This document shows positions 1-8,886 of a DNA stretch of 33,769 nucleotides, in pieces. The translations under genes and the position numbers were made by a program. The notes beneath the pieces are model-generated. The model worked only from the letters and a program-made list of their open reading frames with translations, had not been told where the DNA came from and did not search any database. The first letter of the stretch is position 1; every line of letters begins with the position of its first letter. This stretch comes from Clostridiales bacterium (GTDB lineage Bacteria > Bacillota > Clostridia > Christensenellales > Aristaeellaceae), in the NCBI GenBank assembly GCA_004557905.1, contig SFFH01000015.1:1-33769 (forward strand). Reading direction: 5' to 3'.

Positions 1-142
1 GCAGCAGATCCGGCAGAACGCCCGCCGCCTCAAACGCTTCAAGGCCCCTGTCCGCCGCAATGGTCAGCTCCGCCTCGCCTGCGCAGCGGCGCAGCAGCGT
101 CGGCGACGGCAGGTCGCCGCCCAGCACAATCAGCGTGCGCAT
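1..142 (-). CDS. thiN: Thiamine pyrophosphokinase, N-terminal part only (cut by window edge)
   Basis: The visible 47 codons start at an ATG at 142 and run off the left edge. They encode a beta strand followed by a glycine pair and acidic residue (LIVLGGDLPS), then a stretch with AADRGLEAFEAAGVLPDLL. This matches the start of bacterial thiamine pyrophosphokinases, which transfer pyrophosphate from ATP to thiamine in the cytosol; the diagnostic GDxDS motif would fall just outside the window. The start lies 13 bases inside the end of rpe, so translation is probably coupled. The position after rsgA-rpe is the usual Firmicute location of thiN. The call rests on a short fragment plus this gene order. 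Confidence 0.72.
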   Translation of the reverse strand, partial: MRTLIVLGGDLPSPTLLRRCAGEAELTIAADRGLEAFEAAGVLPDLL

Positions 143-801
143 CGCTTATCCTCCTGCAACCCATGCAGCGCCGCCACAAACGCCGCCGGGTCCGCCGCGT
201 GGAACAGGCCCGTACCGGTGACCAGCACGTTGGCGCCGGCCTCGACCACCCGGTGTGCGTTGTCCATCTTGATGCCGCCGTCCACCTCCAGGAAGATGTC
301 GCGCCCGCTCGCGTCGATCATCCGCCTGAGCACCGGCAGCTTTTGCAGGCAGTCCTCGCGCAGGCTCTGTCCGCCGAAGCCCGGCTCCACGGTCATCACC
401 AGCACCAGGTCGCACAGCGGCAGCAGGCGCCCAATGGCCTCCGGCGGGGTGCCCGGCTTGATGGAGAGGCCGGTCTTCACACCCAGCGCCGCGATTTCGC
501 GCAGCAGGTCCTCCACATCGTCCTCAATCTCGGCGTGCACGGTGATCAGGTCCGCGCCCGCCCGGGCGTACTCGGCAATGTACCGGCGCGGGTCGGAGAG
601 CATCAGGTGCACGTCCAGAAACAGCTTCGTCTTCCTGCGGATGGCAGCGACAGCGTCCGGGCCAAAGCTGATGTTGGGCACAAAATGGCCGTCCATATTG
701 TCAATGTGAAGCCAGGCAAGGCCCAGCCTCTCCACCAGCTCGATCTCCTCGCCCAGACGCATCAGGTCCGCGCCCAGCACGGAGGGTGAAATATGGATCA
801 T
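130..801 (-). CDS. rpe: Ribulose-phosphate 3-epimerase
   Basis: Interconverts ribulose-5-phosphate and xylulose-5-phosphate in the cytosolic pentose phosphate pathway. The 223-residue protein is a complete TIM barrel of usual length. Family motifs are visible: SPSVLGADL at the N-terminus, metal-ligand segment LHIDNMDGHFVPN (H32, D34), DVHLM (H65), SIKPGTP, VEPGFGGQ and the phosphate-binding VDGGI. The ATG at 801 is chosen because it overlaps the rsgA stop as ATGA and has a GGAAGGGG ribosome site 8 bases upstream; a TTG six codons earlier falls at this site and is unlikely. It is translationally coupled to rsgA upstream and thiN downstream. Confidence 0.95.
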   Translation of the reverse strand: MIHISPSVLGADLMRLGEEIELVERLGLAWLHIDNMDGHFVPNISFGPDAVAAIRRKTKLFLDVHLMLSDPRRYIAEYARAGADLITVHAEIEDDVEDLLREIAALGVKTGLSIKPGTPPEAIGRLLPLCDLVLVMTVEPGFGGQSLREDCLQKLPVLRRMIDASGRDIFLEVDGGIKMDNAHRVVEAGANVLVTGTGLFHAADPAAFVAALHGLQEDKRCAR

Positions 802-1676
802 TCGTATCGCCCCTTCCAATTTTCCTTGACCTGGGAGAGCAATTCACGATATCTTTCCCAGCGCACGGCGCTCAGCCTGCCCGCGGCTACGGCTTCCTTC
901 ACGGCACAGCCCGGCTCCCTGTCGTGCAGGCAGGGCTGAAAGCGGCATTCGCCTGCCAGCTCGTTGTACTCCGGATACAGCTGCGCAAAGTCCTGCGGCT
1001 CGATGCCGTCCTCCAGCTCCAGCAGGCTGAAGCCCGGGGTATCCAGCACCAGCATGCCATCCGCCGCCATCATCTCCGAGCGGCGCGTCGTGTGCCGGCC
1101 GCGCTCGGTCTTGCGGCTCAGGCCGCCGGTCTCCAGCTGAAGGCCGAGCAGCGCGTTGATCAGCGAGCTCTTGCCCACGGCGCTCTGGCCCGCCAGGCAC
1201 GTCACCTTGCCGCGCATCGCCTCGCGCAGCGCAGGAATGCCCTCGCCCGTCAGCGCGCTGGCCGCGAACACGCGCAGCTGCGTGCCGGCGTATTCCTCTC
1301 GGATGGACTGCTCCAGCGCATCGCCCAGGTCGATCTTGTTGACGCAGATCGCCGGGGTCATGCCGCCCCGCGCCGCGCGCAGGATCAGCTTGTCAATGAG
1401 CAGCATGTCCGGATGCGGCACGCTGGCCACGACCAGCATGAGCATGTCGCAGTTGGCCACGCTGGGGCGCTGCATGACGCTTTTTCTGGGGAGAATCTCC
1501 TCCAGCCAGCCGTTGTCCTCGCCCTCGCCCGGCGTAAAGCGCACGCGGTCGCCGACCATCGGCGTCAGCCTCTGGTGGCGCAGCTTCTTCTGCGCGCGCA
1601 GCGTGTATTCCAGCCCGTCCTCGTCGCAGAGCACGGTGTAAAAGCTGCCGATGCCCCGCATGATGCTTCCAACCAT
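798..1676 (-). CDS. rsgA: Ribosome small-subunit maturation GTPase RsgA
   Basis: A circularly permuted GTPase that assists late 30S subunit maturation. The 292 residues show an N-terminal OB-fold, then G4 (VNKID, about 112-116) before G1 (GQSAVGKS, 163-170) and G3 (DTPGF, 212-216), the permuted order typical of RsgA. A C-terminal zinc site follows, with C244, C249, H251 and C257. The start at 1676 has AAGGA five bases upstream; a second ATG at 1661 (giving MRGIGSFY) is possible. It follows prkC by 77 bases and overlaps rpe by four. RsgA next to PrkC/Stp is a standard Firmicute arrangement, and this family is a known PrkC substrate in Bacillus. Confidence 0.95.
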   Translation of the reverse strand: MVGSIMRGIGSFYTVLCDEDGLEYTLRAQKKLRHQRLTPMVGDRVRFTPGEGEDNGWLEEILPRKSVMQRPSVANCDMLMLVVASVPHPDMLLIDKLILRAARGGMTPAICVNKIDLGDALEQSIREEYAGTQLRVFAASALTGEGIPALREAMRGKVTCLAGQSAVGKSSLINALLGLQLETGGLSRKTERGRHTTRRSEMMAADGMLVLDTPGFSLLELEDGIEPQDFAQLYPEYNELAGECRFQPCLHDREPGCAVKEAVAAGRLSAVRWERYRELLSQVKENWKGRYE

Positions 1677-1753
1677 GGACTTCCTTTCACGGGGCCCTGC
1701 CCCAGATCGTTTGATGGGGTGATGATCGCCTCTGCGCCTTTGCGGAATCAGAT

Positions 1754-3592
1754 TTACTGGAGAACCGCCGTCGCTTCGCTTTTGAAGCCGCCGTCCAGAT
1801 ACAGACGCCAGGTCTGCACGCCGCTTTTCTCGCTGCGCAGCAGTACGTCGAGCGTCAGTTCGCCGGGCTCCGTGTGCGTCGCGGCGTACATGTCGCTCTC
1901 CTTGCCGTCCTCGCCCACCAGCGTCACGCGCACGCTCACGCCCTCGCGCGGCACCTGCACCGTCACCCTGACCGTCGCGGTGTACTTGCGCCGGTCGTAA
2001 TAGCCCACGCTCATCTCCACCGCGCTGCCCGGCAGCACCTCGGTGAAGCGCTCCAGGGACTGCGTGAGCACCAGGCCGTCCTGCCTGGCATCCGTTACGT
2101 TTTCATAGGTGATCAGCCCGCGGGTCAGCCCCAGCGACTCGATGCGCGAGAGCGCCTCCTCCTCGCGCTGGCCCACCAGGTCCGGCACGACCACGCGCCC
2201 GCCGGAGACTGTCAAATGGACCGCGCTGCCGATCCTCGCGCTCGCGCCCGCCTCGGGCTGCTGCGCGATGACCGTGCCCGCAAGCTGATCGCTCGGCGCA
2301 AGCGTGATTTCGCCGGTCACAAAGCCCTGCGCTGCAATCGCCGCGATGGCATTGTCCTGCGTCAGGCCTGTAAAGCGCTGCACGGCGAGCATGTCGCTGC
2401 CGCGCGAGATGGTCACATACACCGTCTCGCCCCGGTTCACCTGATCGCCTGCCTTGGGGATCTGGCCGCTGACGTAGCCCTCCATCACGTCGCTGTACGC
2501 GTAATCCAGCTGGGCCTGCAGGTTGGCGCTGGCGATGAGCCGCTCCGCCGTCGCCGCGTCCACGCCGGTCAGATCAGGCATCCGGGTGAGGACAAACACG
2601 GCGCGGTACAGCGTCACGCTCGCCAGCGCGATCATGCTCAGCATGACGACGATGACCGCCGCCATCACCGCGCGCATGCGCGCATCGCTCGGATGCGGCT
2701 TGCGCAGCGGACGCTTGCCGTGCGGCCCGTCATGCTCGGCGCGCTGGGCCATGAACTCGCCGTCCGGATGGCGCAGCGCGCGGCGCAGGTCGCGGATCAT
2801 GCTCTCCGCATTCTGGTAGCGGTCGCGCGGCTCCTTCTCCAGCGCCTTCTCGACGATGAGCTCCACCGCGCGGCTGACATTTGCCTCCTCCCCGACGGGC
2901 CTGGGCGTCTCCATCAGGTGCATCATCGCCACGGACACCGCCGTCTCGCCCTCAAAGGGGACGTGACCGGTGAGCATCTCGTAGAGAATCACGCCCACGG
3001 AATACAGGTCGCTGGCGCTGGTGGCGCGCATGCCCTTGGCCTGCTCGGGTGAGAAATAGTGCACCGAGCCCATGACGTTGCCGTCGGAGGTCAGCGTCTT
3101 GGTGTCGGCCAGGCCGGCAATGCCGAAATCGCCGACCTTCACCTGCCCGCTTCGGGTGATCATGATGTTCTGGGACTTCACGTCCCTGTGGATGATGCCG
3201 CGCTGGTGCGCGTGCGAGAGCGCCGCGAGGATGCACAGCGCGCAGTGCACCGCCTCCTCCTGCTCCATTTTGCCCTTCTCGGCGATGATGTCCTTGAGCG
3301 TGTCGCCGTCGACATACTCCAGCGCAATATACGAAATGCCGCCCGCCTCACCCGCGTCGATCGAATTGACGACGTTGGGATGGTTCAGCTTGCGGTTGAC
3401 CGCCGCCTCGCGCTTGAAGCGCTCCTTGTACTCCGGATCGTCCTCGTATTCCTCGCGCAGCACCTTGAGCGCCACCGTCTGGTGCGTCTTCAGATCAAAC
3501 GCCCGGTAGACGATCGCCATGCCGCCGCGGCCGATAACGTCCTCCACGCGGAACCGGCGGCTGACGATCTTGCCAATCAGTCTCGATTCCAC
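1754..3592 (-). CDS. prkC: Membrane Ser/Thr protein kinase with PASTA domains
   Basis: A receptor-like Hanks-type kinase that senses cell-wall material and phosphorylates cytosolic proteins. Of 612 residues, about 14-275 form the kinase domain: glycine loop GRGGMAIVY, K43, catalytic HRDVKSQN (D137), DFG (155-157) and SPEQ in the activation segment. A basic juxtamembrane linker leads to one transmembrane helix at about 307-335. Outside are three PASTA repeats (about 338-400, 402-468, 470-535) and a C-terminal beta-rich tail of about 75 residues. The start is GTG at 3592, preceded by GAGGAGGG within the end of stp and two bases after its stop, so the phosphatase and kinase genes are coupled. 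Confidence 0.95.
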   Translation of the reverse strand: MESRLIGKIVSRRFRVEDVIGRGGMAIVYRAFDLKTHQTVALKVLREEYEDDPEYKERFKREAAVNRKLNHPNVVNSIDAGEAGGISYIALEYVDGDTLKDIIAEKGKMEQEEAVHCALCILAALSHAHQRGIIHRDVKSQNIMITRSGQVKVGDFGIAGLADTKTLTSDGNVMGSVHYFSPEQAKGMRATSASDLYSVGVILYEMLTGHVPFEGETAVSVAMMHLMETPRPVGEEANVSRAVELIVEKALEKEPRDRYQNAESMIRDLRRALRHPDGEFMAQRAEHDGPHGKRPLRKPHPSDARMRAVMAAVIVVMLSMIALASVTLYRAVFVLTRMPDLTGVDAATAERLIASANLQAQLDYAYSDVMEGYVSGQIPKAGDQVNRGETVYVTISRGSDMLAVQRFTGLTQDNAIAAIAAQGFVTGEITLAPSDQLAGTVIAQQPEAGASARIGSAVHLTVSGGRVVVPDLVGQREEEALSRIESLGLTRGLITYENVTDARQDGLVLTQSLERFTEVLPGSAVEMSVGYYDRRKYTATVRVTVQVPREGVSVRVTLVGEDGKESDMYAATHTEPGELTLDVLLRSEKSGVQTWRLYLDGGFKSEATAVLQ

Positions 3593-3594
3593 GC

Positions 3595-4308
<714 letters not shown>

Positions 4309-4336
4309 GTTTGTGCCCCTTTCAGGCTCCCTCCGT

Positions 4337-4375
4337 CACGGCTGCGCCGTGTCGCCTCCCCCCGCTTGGGGAGGC
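4337..4375. repeat. GC-rich double-hairpin intergenic element, copy 1
   Basis: Two adjacent perfect hairpins fill the gap between rlmN and stp: CACGGC-TGC-GCCGTG (4337-4351) and GCCTCCCC-ccgctt-GGGGAGGC (4354-4375). Neither is followed by a convincing T-run on the operon strand, so a plain terminator is unlikely. Layout and composition resemble short dispersed palindromic elements I recall from gut clostridial genomes; that relationship is from memory. Confidence 0.5.
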
Positions 4376-4386
4376 CGAGGCAGCGG

Positions 4387-5463
4387 TCATTCTTTTTCGT
4401 TTGGCCTCTGATCCTTCAGATACCTGCGGCGCAGCTGGCCGCATGCGCCCTCGATGTCGTCGCCCATCTCGCGCCGACGGGTGACGGAGATGTTCCTCTG
4501 CTCCAGCACCTTCCTGAACGCATCCACCTCGCGCTCGGACACGCCCTGAAGCCCGCGCTCGGGCACGGCGTTGAGCGGGATGAGGTTGACATGGCACTGC
4601 ATGCCGCGCAGGCGCGAGGCCAGCTCGGCCGCATGCTCCGGCGCGGCGTTGACGCCGTGTACCAGCGCGTATTCAAAGATCACGCGGCGGCCCGTCTTTT
4701 CGATGTAGTACCGGCAGGCGGAAAGGATCTCGTCCATGGAATACCGGTTGGCGATGGGCATGGTCTTGCGGCGGATCTCGTCGTTGGGCGCGTGCAGCGA
4801 CAGCGACAGCGTCACCGGCAGATCCTCCTCCGCGAAGCGGCGCATGTTTTCCACCAGGCCGCAGGTGGACAGCGACACGCTGCGCATGCCGATGCACAGC
4901 CCGCCCTCCATGCGCAGAATCCGCAGGAATTTGACCACATTGTCATAGTTGTCAAACGGCTCGCCGCTGCCCATGAGCACGATGTTGCCCACCTTCTGCC
5001 CCTCGCCCTGCCCCGCAAGGATGCCGTTGGCGCAGACGATCTGGCCGAGCATCTCCGCCGGGGTCAGGCTGCGGGCGCAGCCGTCCAGCGTGCTCGCGCA
5101 GAATTTGCAGCCCATGCGGCAGCCCACCTGCGTGGACAGGCACAGCGTGTTGCCGTACTTGTAGCGCATGAGCACGCCCTCGATGACGTGATCGTCCGGC
5201 AGGCGGTAGAGCAGCTTGATCGTGCCGTCGAGCCTGGACTGAATGGTCTCGATGACGGACACGGGGTTGTCGATGCAGGTTTCCTCAAGCGTTTCGCGCA
5301 GCACCTTGGGCAGGTTGCTCATCTTCTCAAACGGCACGCCCTGATGCAGCCACGCAAACACCTGCTTCGCCCGAAAGGCCGGCTGGCCCTGCTCCTTGAA
5401 AAACGCGCCAAGCTCCTCGGGCGTCATCCCGAGCAGCTGCGTCTTGTCGTTCTTATTCTCCAT
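4387..5463 (-). CDS. rlmN: Dual-specificity rRNA/tRNA C2-adenosine methyltransferase RlmN
   Basis: Radical-SAM enzyme that methylates C2 of A2503 in 23S rRNA and A37 in some tRNAs. The 358 residues contain the iron-sulphur motif CRMGCKFC (C115, C119, C122), SAM-binding GEPFDNYDN, and the two cysteines of the ping-pong mechanism, apparently C108 (NTLCLST) and C341 (GDDIEGACGQL). The ATG at 5463 gives the family's usual length; the same reading frame runs 76 codons further upstream but that segment is low-complexity and crosses the hairpin element. The ribosome site before 5463 is weak (AAGGGC about 8 bases upstream). Confidence 0.95.
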   Translation of the reverse strand: MENKNDKTQLLGMTPEELGAFFKEQGQPAFRAKQVFAWLHQGVPFEKMSNLPKVLRETLEETCIDNPVSVIETIQSRLDGTIKLLYRLPDDHVIEGVLMRYKYGNTLCLSTQVGCRMGCKFCASTLDGCARSLTPAEMLGQIVCANGILAGQGEGQKVGNIVLMGSGEPFDNYDNVVKFLRILRMEGGLCIGMRSVSLSTCGLVENMRRFAEEDLPVTLSLSLHAPNDEIRRKTMPIANRYSMDEILSACRYYIEKTGRRVIFEYALVHGVNAAPEHAAELASRLRGMQCHVNLIPLNAVPERGLQGVSEREVDAFRKVLEQRNISVTRRREMGDDIEGACGQLRRRYLKDQRPNEKE

Positions 5464-5485
5464 GTATTCTTGCCCTTGAAAATCC

Positions 5486-5544
5486 CTCCGGCTGCGGCCG
5501 GAGACCTCATCCGCCCCTGCGGGGGCGCTTCCCCAGAGGGGAAG
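5486..5544. repeat. GC-rich triple-hairpin intergenic element, copy 2
   Basis: Three consecutive perfect hairpins occupy the rsmB-rlmN gap: CTCCGGC-tgcg-GCCGGAG (5486-5503), GCCCC-tgcg-GGGGC (5513-5526) and CTTCCCC-aga-GGGGAAG (5528-5544). On the operon strand the order is a CCTTCCCC-type hairpin first and a CCGGCCGCAGCCGG-type hairpin last, ending in GGAGGGA. This is the same plan as the element between rlmN and stp, so I treat the two as related. Confidence 0.5.
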
Positions 5545-5554
5545 GCTGATTGAC

Positions 5555-7195
5555 TTACGCCCTGAACCTGCGCAGGCGGCAGACGTAGAAGCCGTCCGTG
5601 CCGTCGCGATGGGCAAACATCTGCAGGCCGGTTCCGGTCTCGTGCCGCGCAAGCGCCTCCGGCAGCTCCGCGCCCATCGGGAGGATCTCATACTCCGGAT
5701 GGCGGGCGAGGAACGCCTCGATCTGCTGTCCGTTCTCCTGCGGGAGGATGGAGCAGGTGGAATATACCAGCGTGCCGCCGACCTTGACCATCGGCGCGAC
5801 CGCGTCGAGGATCTCGCTCTGCGTGCGGCAGAGGGAGGCGACGCCCTCGCGGCTCACGCGGTACTTGACGTCCGGCTTCTCGAGCATCACGCCCGTGCCG
5901 GAGCACGGCGCGTCGATGAGCGCCGCGTCGAGCGTCATCGCCATGTCCGGGCGCGGCGCGGAGGCGTCCTTCACCGCCGGGCGGACGTTTTCCAGCTTCA
6001 GGCGGTTCGCGGTACCGCGGATCAGCTCCACGCGGTGCGCGTGGGTGTCCCAGGCGTAGACGCGGCCGGTGTCGTTCATCATCTCGCTGAGCACGGCGGT
6101 CTTGCCGCCCGGCGCAGCGCAGGCGTCCAGCACCGTCTGGCCCGGCTTTGCGCCGACCATGCGCGCCGCGATCACGGAGCTCTCGCCCTGGATGGTAAAC
6201 AGGCCGTTCTGGAACGCGCGCATGCGGGTCATGTCGCCGGCATTTTTCACCTTGTAGGTGCCCGGCACGATGCCGGCAGAGAACTCCAGCTCCTCGTCCG
6301 CAAACAGCGCGCGCAGGCGCGCGTCGTCGCAGCGCAGATAGTTCACGCGCACGGTGATGTCGCGGTCCTTCGGGCGGTAGCGCAGGATCTCCAGCGCCTC
6401 ATGCTCGCCGTAGGCCTCGATCAGAAGCTGCGCCAGGTCCATCGGCGCGGAGAACATGACCGACAGGTACTTCGCCGGGTCGTCCTGCGGCTTGGGCCAG
6501 ACGACGTTTTCCTTGCCGCGGATCATGTTGCGCAGCACGGCGTTCACCAGGCCCGTGAAGCCCTCAAAGCCCATCGCGCGGGTCAGGCTGACGCTCTCGT
6601 CCACCGCGGCCATGTCCGGCACGCGATCGAGGTAGAACAGCTGATACGCGCCCATGCGCAGGATCTCGCGAACGGCAGGCTCAATCTCCTTTTCGCCCTC
6701 CAGAAACTGGTCGATGCGCCAGTCGAGCGCAATCCGGTTTTCCAGCGTCCCGTAGACCAGCTGCGTGGTGAACGCGCGGTCGCGGCGGCCAAAGGCGGCC
6801 TGCGCCAGGCGCTTGTCCAGCGCCAGGGAGGCGTACGCGTCGCTGCGGCTCACGTCCAGCAGCGTTTCCAGCGCCACGCGGCGCGGCGCGAGGTTCATCG
6901 GCTTCGGCTTCGCCGGACGCTCCGGCCGCACCGGACGCGACGCAGTCCCGCGCTTCTCGCCGAAAGCCGGCCTGTCGCCGCGCGGGGCAAAGCCCTTCTT
7001 CTCGCCAAACGACGGCTTGTCGCCGCGCGGGGCAAAGCTCTTCTTGTCGTCAAACGACGGCTTGTCGCCGCGCGGGGCAAAGCTCTTCTTGTCGCCAAAG
7101 CTGCGCTTCTCGCCGCCAAAGCCCGGCTTGCGGTCCGTCTTCTCAAACTTCCTGCCGCCGCGGAATCCGCCGTCACGGCCTCTGTTGTCTGCCAT
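5555..7195 (-). CDS. rsmB: 16S rRNA m5C967 methyltransferase RsmB with repetitive N-terminal extension
   Basis: SAM-dependent methyltransferase for C967 of 16S rRNA. Residues from about 100 onward match the family: a NusB-like RNA-binding domain (about 105-235), then the Rossmann domain with SAM motif DACAAPGGKT, DAPCSGTGV (motif IV cysteine) and YSTCSILPQEN (catalytic motif VI cysteine). Total length is 546, about 100 more than typical. The excess is an N-terminal basic, Gly/Lys/Arg-rich region with three to four 15-residue repeats built on KKSFAPRGDKPSF. The ATG at 7195 follows the fmt stop by three bases with GGAAAGG upstream. The extension is probably disordered and could bind RNA; that is inference. 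Confidence 0.93.
   Translation of the reverse strand: MADNRGRDGGFRGGRKFEKTDRKPGFGGEKRSFGDKKSFAPRGDKPSFDDKKSFAPRGDKPSFGEKKGFAPRGDRPAFGEKRGTASRPVRPERPAKPKPMNLAPRRVALETLLDVSRSDAYASLALDKRLAQAAFGRRDRAFTTQLVYGTLENRIALDWRIDQFLEGEKEIEPAVREILRMGAYQLFYLDRVPDMAAVDESVSLTRAMGFEGFTGLVNAVLRNMIRGKENVVWPKPQDDPAKYLSVMFSAPMDLAQLLIEAYGEHEALEILRYRPKDRDITVRVNYLRCDDARLRALFADEELEFSAGIVPGTYKVKNAGDMTRMRAFQNGLFTIQGESSVIAARMVGAKPGQTVLDACAAPGGKTAVLSEMMNDTGRVYAWDTHAHRVELIRGTANRLKLENVRPAVKDASAPRPDMAMTLDAALIDAPCSGTGVMLEKPDVKYRVSREGVASLCRTQSEILDAVAPMVKVGGTLVYSTCSILPQENGQQIEAFLARHPEYEILPMGAELPEALARHETGTGLQMFAHRDGTDGFYVCRLRRFRA
6963..7097. repeat. Three tandem 45-bp repeats inside rsmB
   Basis: Three consecutive 45-bp units (about 6963-7007, 7008-7052, 7053-7097) keep an exact period, seen for example as TGTCGCCGCGCGGGGCAAAG recurring every 45 bases. 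The second and third units are nearly identical and the first is more diverged. Because 45 is a multiple of three they encode 15-residue repeats in the N-terminal extension of RsmB and copy number can change without a frameshift. Confidence 0.9.
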
Positions 7196-7198
7196 GCT

Positions 7199-8137
7199 TT
7201 ACGCCTTTCCCAGGCAAACGCCTGTCTCCATGGTGTGCCCGCGCAGGTAGTCCTTCGCGTTCATGCGCTTCGCGCCGGGCATCTGAATCTGCGCAAGGGC
7301 CACATCGTGATCGCCGCAGGAGACGACCAGCCCGCACTTTGCGTCCGCCGCGACGATCTCGCCGGGCGCGCCGCTGGCCGGGCCATCCAGAATGTCGAGC
7401 TCAAAGACCTTGATCGTCTGCTCACCGAGCGTCGTGAACGCGCCCGGCCACGGCGTCGTGCCGCGCACCAGCCAGTCGAGCTCCTGCGCAGACTTACTCC
7501 AGTCGATGCGGCCCAGCTCCTTGTCCATCTTCGGCTCATAGGTGGCCGCTGCGTGATCCTGCGGAGTGCGCGCAAGCGTGCCTGCCTCAAGCGCCCGGAT
7601 CGTCTCGATGAGCAGCTGAGCGCCCATCACGGCCAGGCGGTCGGTCAGCTCGCCCGCGTTTTCCGCAGGGCCGATCGGCGTCTCGCGCATGAGCAGAATG
7701 TCGCCGGTGTCCATGCCCTTGTCGGTAAACATGGTCGTCACGCCGGTCACCGCATCGCCCTTGATGATGCTCCAGTTAATCGGCGCGCTGCCGCGATGTT
7801 TGGGCAGCAGCGAGGAATGCACGTTGATCGTGCCCAGCGGCGGGATGTCCAGGATCTCCTGGGAGAGCAGCTGGCCAAACGCCGCCGTGACGCACAGGTC
7901 CGGCGCACAGGATTTGAGCATGGCCACGCCCTCCTCGCGCTTGATGCGCTCCGGCTGGAAGACCGGGATGCCCGCGCTTTGGGCCAGCTCCTTCACCGGG
8001 CAGGCGGCGAGCTTGTGGCCGCGGCCCTTCGGGCGGTCCGGCTGGCAAAAGACGCCGACGACCTCATAGCCATGGTCAACAAGCGCTCTGAGCGACGGCA
8101 CGGCGAAGTCCGGCGTGCCCATGAATACGATTCTCAC
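7199..8137 (-). CDS. fmt: Methionyl-tRNA formyltransferase
   Basis: Formylates initiator Met-tRNA using 10-formyltetrahydrofolate. The 312-residue protein has the expected two-domain length: MRIVFMGTPDFAVPSL at the N-terminus, the family motif SLLPKHRGSAPINW, and the catalytic triad N105, H107 and D143 (GMDTGD). A smaller C-terminal tRNA-binding domain follows from about residue 205. The start is GTG at 8137, overlapping the def stop as GTGA, so it is coupled to the deformylase that removes the formyl group again. Confidence 0.96.
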   Translation of the reverse strand: MRIVFMGTPDFAVPSLRALVDHGYEVVGVFCQPDRPKGRGHKLAACPVKELAQSAGIPVFQPERIKREEGVAMLKSCAPDLCVTAAFGQLLSQEILDIPPLGTINVHSSLLPKHRGSAPINWSIIKGDAVTGVTTMFTDKGMDTGDILLMRETPIGPAENAGELTDRLAVMGAQLLIETIRALEAGTLARTPQDHAAATYEPKMDKELGRIDWSKSAQELDWLVRGTTPWPGAFTTLGEQTIKVFELDILDGPASGAPGEIVAADAKCGLVVSCGDHDVALAQIQMPGAKRMNAKDYLRGHTMETGVCLGKA

Positions 8138-8616
8138 GCTTCTCCGCCCTCTTCTTCCTCTTCGTTGTCAAAGATCTCGCGGTACATCTTGTCCACATAC
8201 AGCACGCCGTCCAGGTGATCGGTCTCGTGCATGATGCAGCGCGCCAGCAGGTCCTCCGCCTCGATCTCATACCACTCGCCGTTGCGGTCCTGAAAGCGCG
8301 CACGCACGACCATCGGCCGCTTGACCATGCCGCGGCGGCCGGGCACGGACAGGCAGCCCTCCGGGCCGTCCTGCTCGCCCTCGGTTTGCACGATCTCCGG
8401 GTTGACCATCTCGATCAGGCCGTCGCCGCAGTCCATCACGACCACGCGGCGCAGCACCGCCACCTGCGGGGCGGCCAGGCCCACGCCGTTGGCATGGTAC
8501 ATGGTCTCGGCCATATCGTCCAGCAGCTTGTGCAGCCGCTCGTCAAACTTCTCCACCGGACGGCTCTTCTTGCGCAGCAGCTCGTCCTCAATATACACCA
8601 TCTTGCGAAGCGCCAT
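8134..8616 (-). CDS. def: Peptide deformylase
   Basis: Metal-dependent hydrolase that removes the N-formyl group from nascent proteins. The 160 residues carry the three family motifs: GVGLAAPQ (44-51), EGCLSVPG with metal ligand C88, and HETDH with ligands H130 and H134 and catalytic E131. The ATG at 8616 is selected for its AAGGAG six bases upstream; an in-frame ATG seven codons earlier lies before this site. The C-terminus is strongly acidic. It is the first gene of the minus-strand operon; the promoter candidate lies at 8806-8834, giving a leader of roughly 180 bases. Confidence 0.96.
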   Translation of the reverse strand: MALRKMVYIEDELLRKKSRPVEKFDERLHKLLDDMAETMYHANGVGLAAPQVAVLRRVVVMDCGDGLIEMVNPEIVQTEGEQDGPEGCLSVPGRRGMVKRPMVVRARFQDRNGEWYEIEAEDLLARCIMHETDHLDGVLYVDKMYREIFDNEEEEEGGEA

Positions 8617-8750
8617 GATCTTCTCTCCTTTATACACACCGGGACAGGTTCAGGCCCGTCTGCGCGCTCAACGCACAGTCAGGCATAATACTCCATAATC
8701 TTCATCATTATAAAGCAACTTCCGTCAAAAGGGAAGGGACAATTATACAG

Positions 8751-8778
8751 AAAAAGCATGCCGATGCTTCGGCACGCT
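8751..8778 (-). terminator. Terminator-like hairpin in the def leader
   Basis: On the minus strand a 10-bp stem with one mismatch and a four-base loop (8778-8755, AGCGTGCCGA/TCGGCATGCT) is followed at once by TTTTT. It begins about 20 bases downstream of the predicted start site of the promoter at 8806-8834. It could attenuate the def operon or end a very short RNA. Confidence 0.5.
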
Positions 8779-8805
8779 CAGAATTCTTTTCGTTTTTGCA
8801 TGCTT

Positions 8806-8834
8806 ATATTACCACAAAACGGGAAAAAAGTCAA
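8806..8834 (-). promoter_or_regulatory. Sigma-A type promoter facing def
   Basis: On the minus strand the -35 is TTGACT (8834-8829) and the -10 is TAATAT (8811-8806), with a 17-base spacer. Predicted start is near 8799. It is the best promoter match upstream of the def-to-thiN operon. The same AT-rich stretch also contains a TATATT on the plus strand (8805-8810) that could serve the divergent gene at 8887, though with a poor -35. Confidence 0.7.
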
Positions 8835-8886
8835 GTCTTTCGCTTTTCCCCGCGCGGGTGTATAGAGAATGGCGGAGGTGAATTTC

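Noticed and set aside
4387..5691. An N-terminally extended RlmN beginning at 5691.
   Set aside because: The extra 76 residues cross the hairpin element and the end of rsmB; the protein beginning at 5463 has normal family length.
6963..7097. Possible CRISPR-like array (regular 45-bp repeats).
   Set aside because: The repeats are direct, contiguous and in frame within rsmB, without unique spacers.
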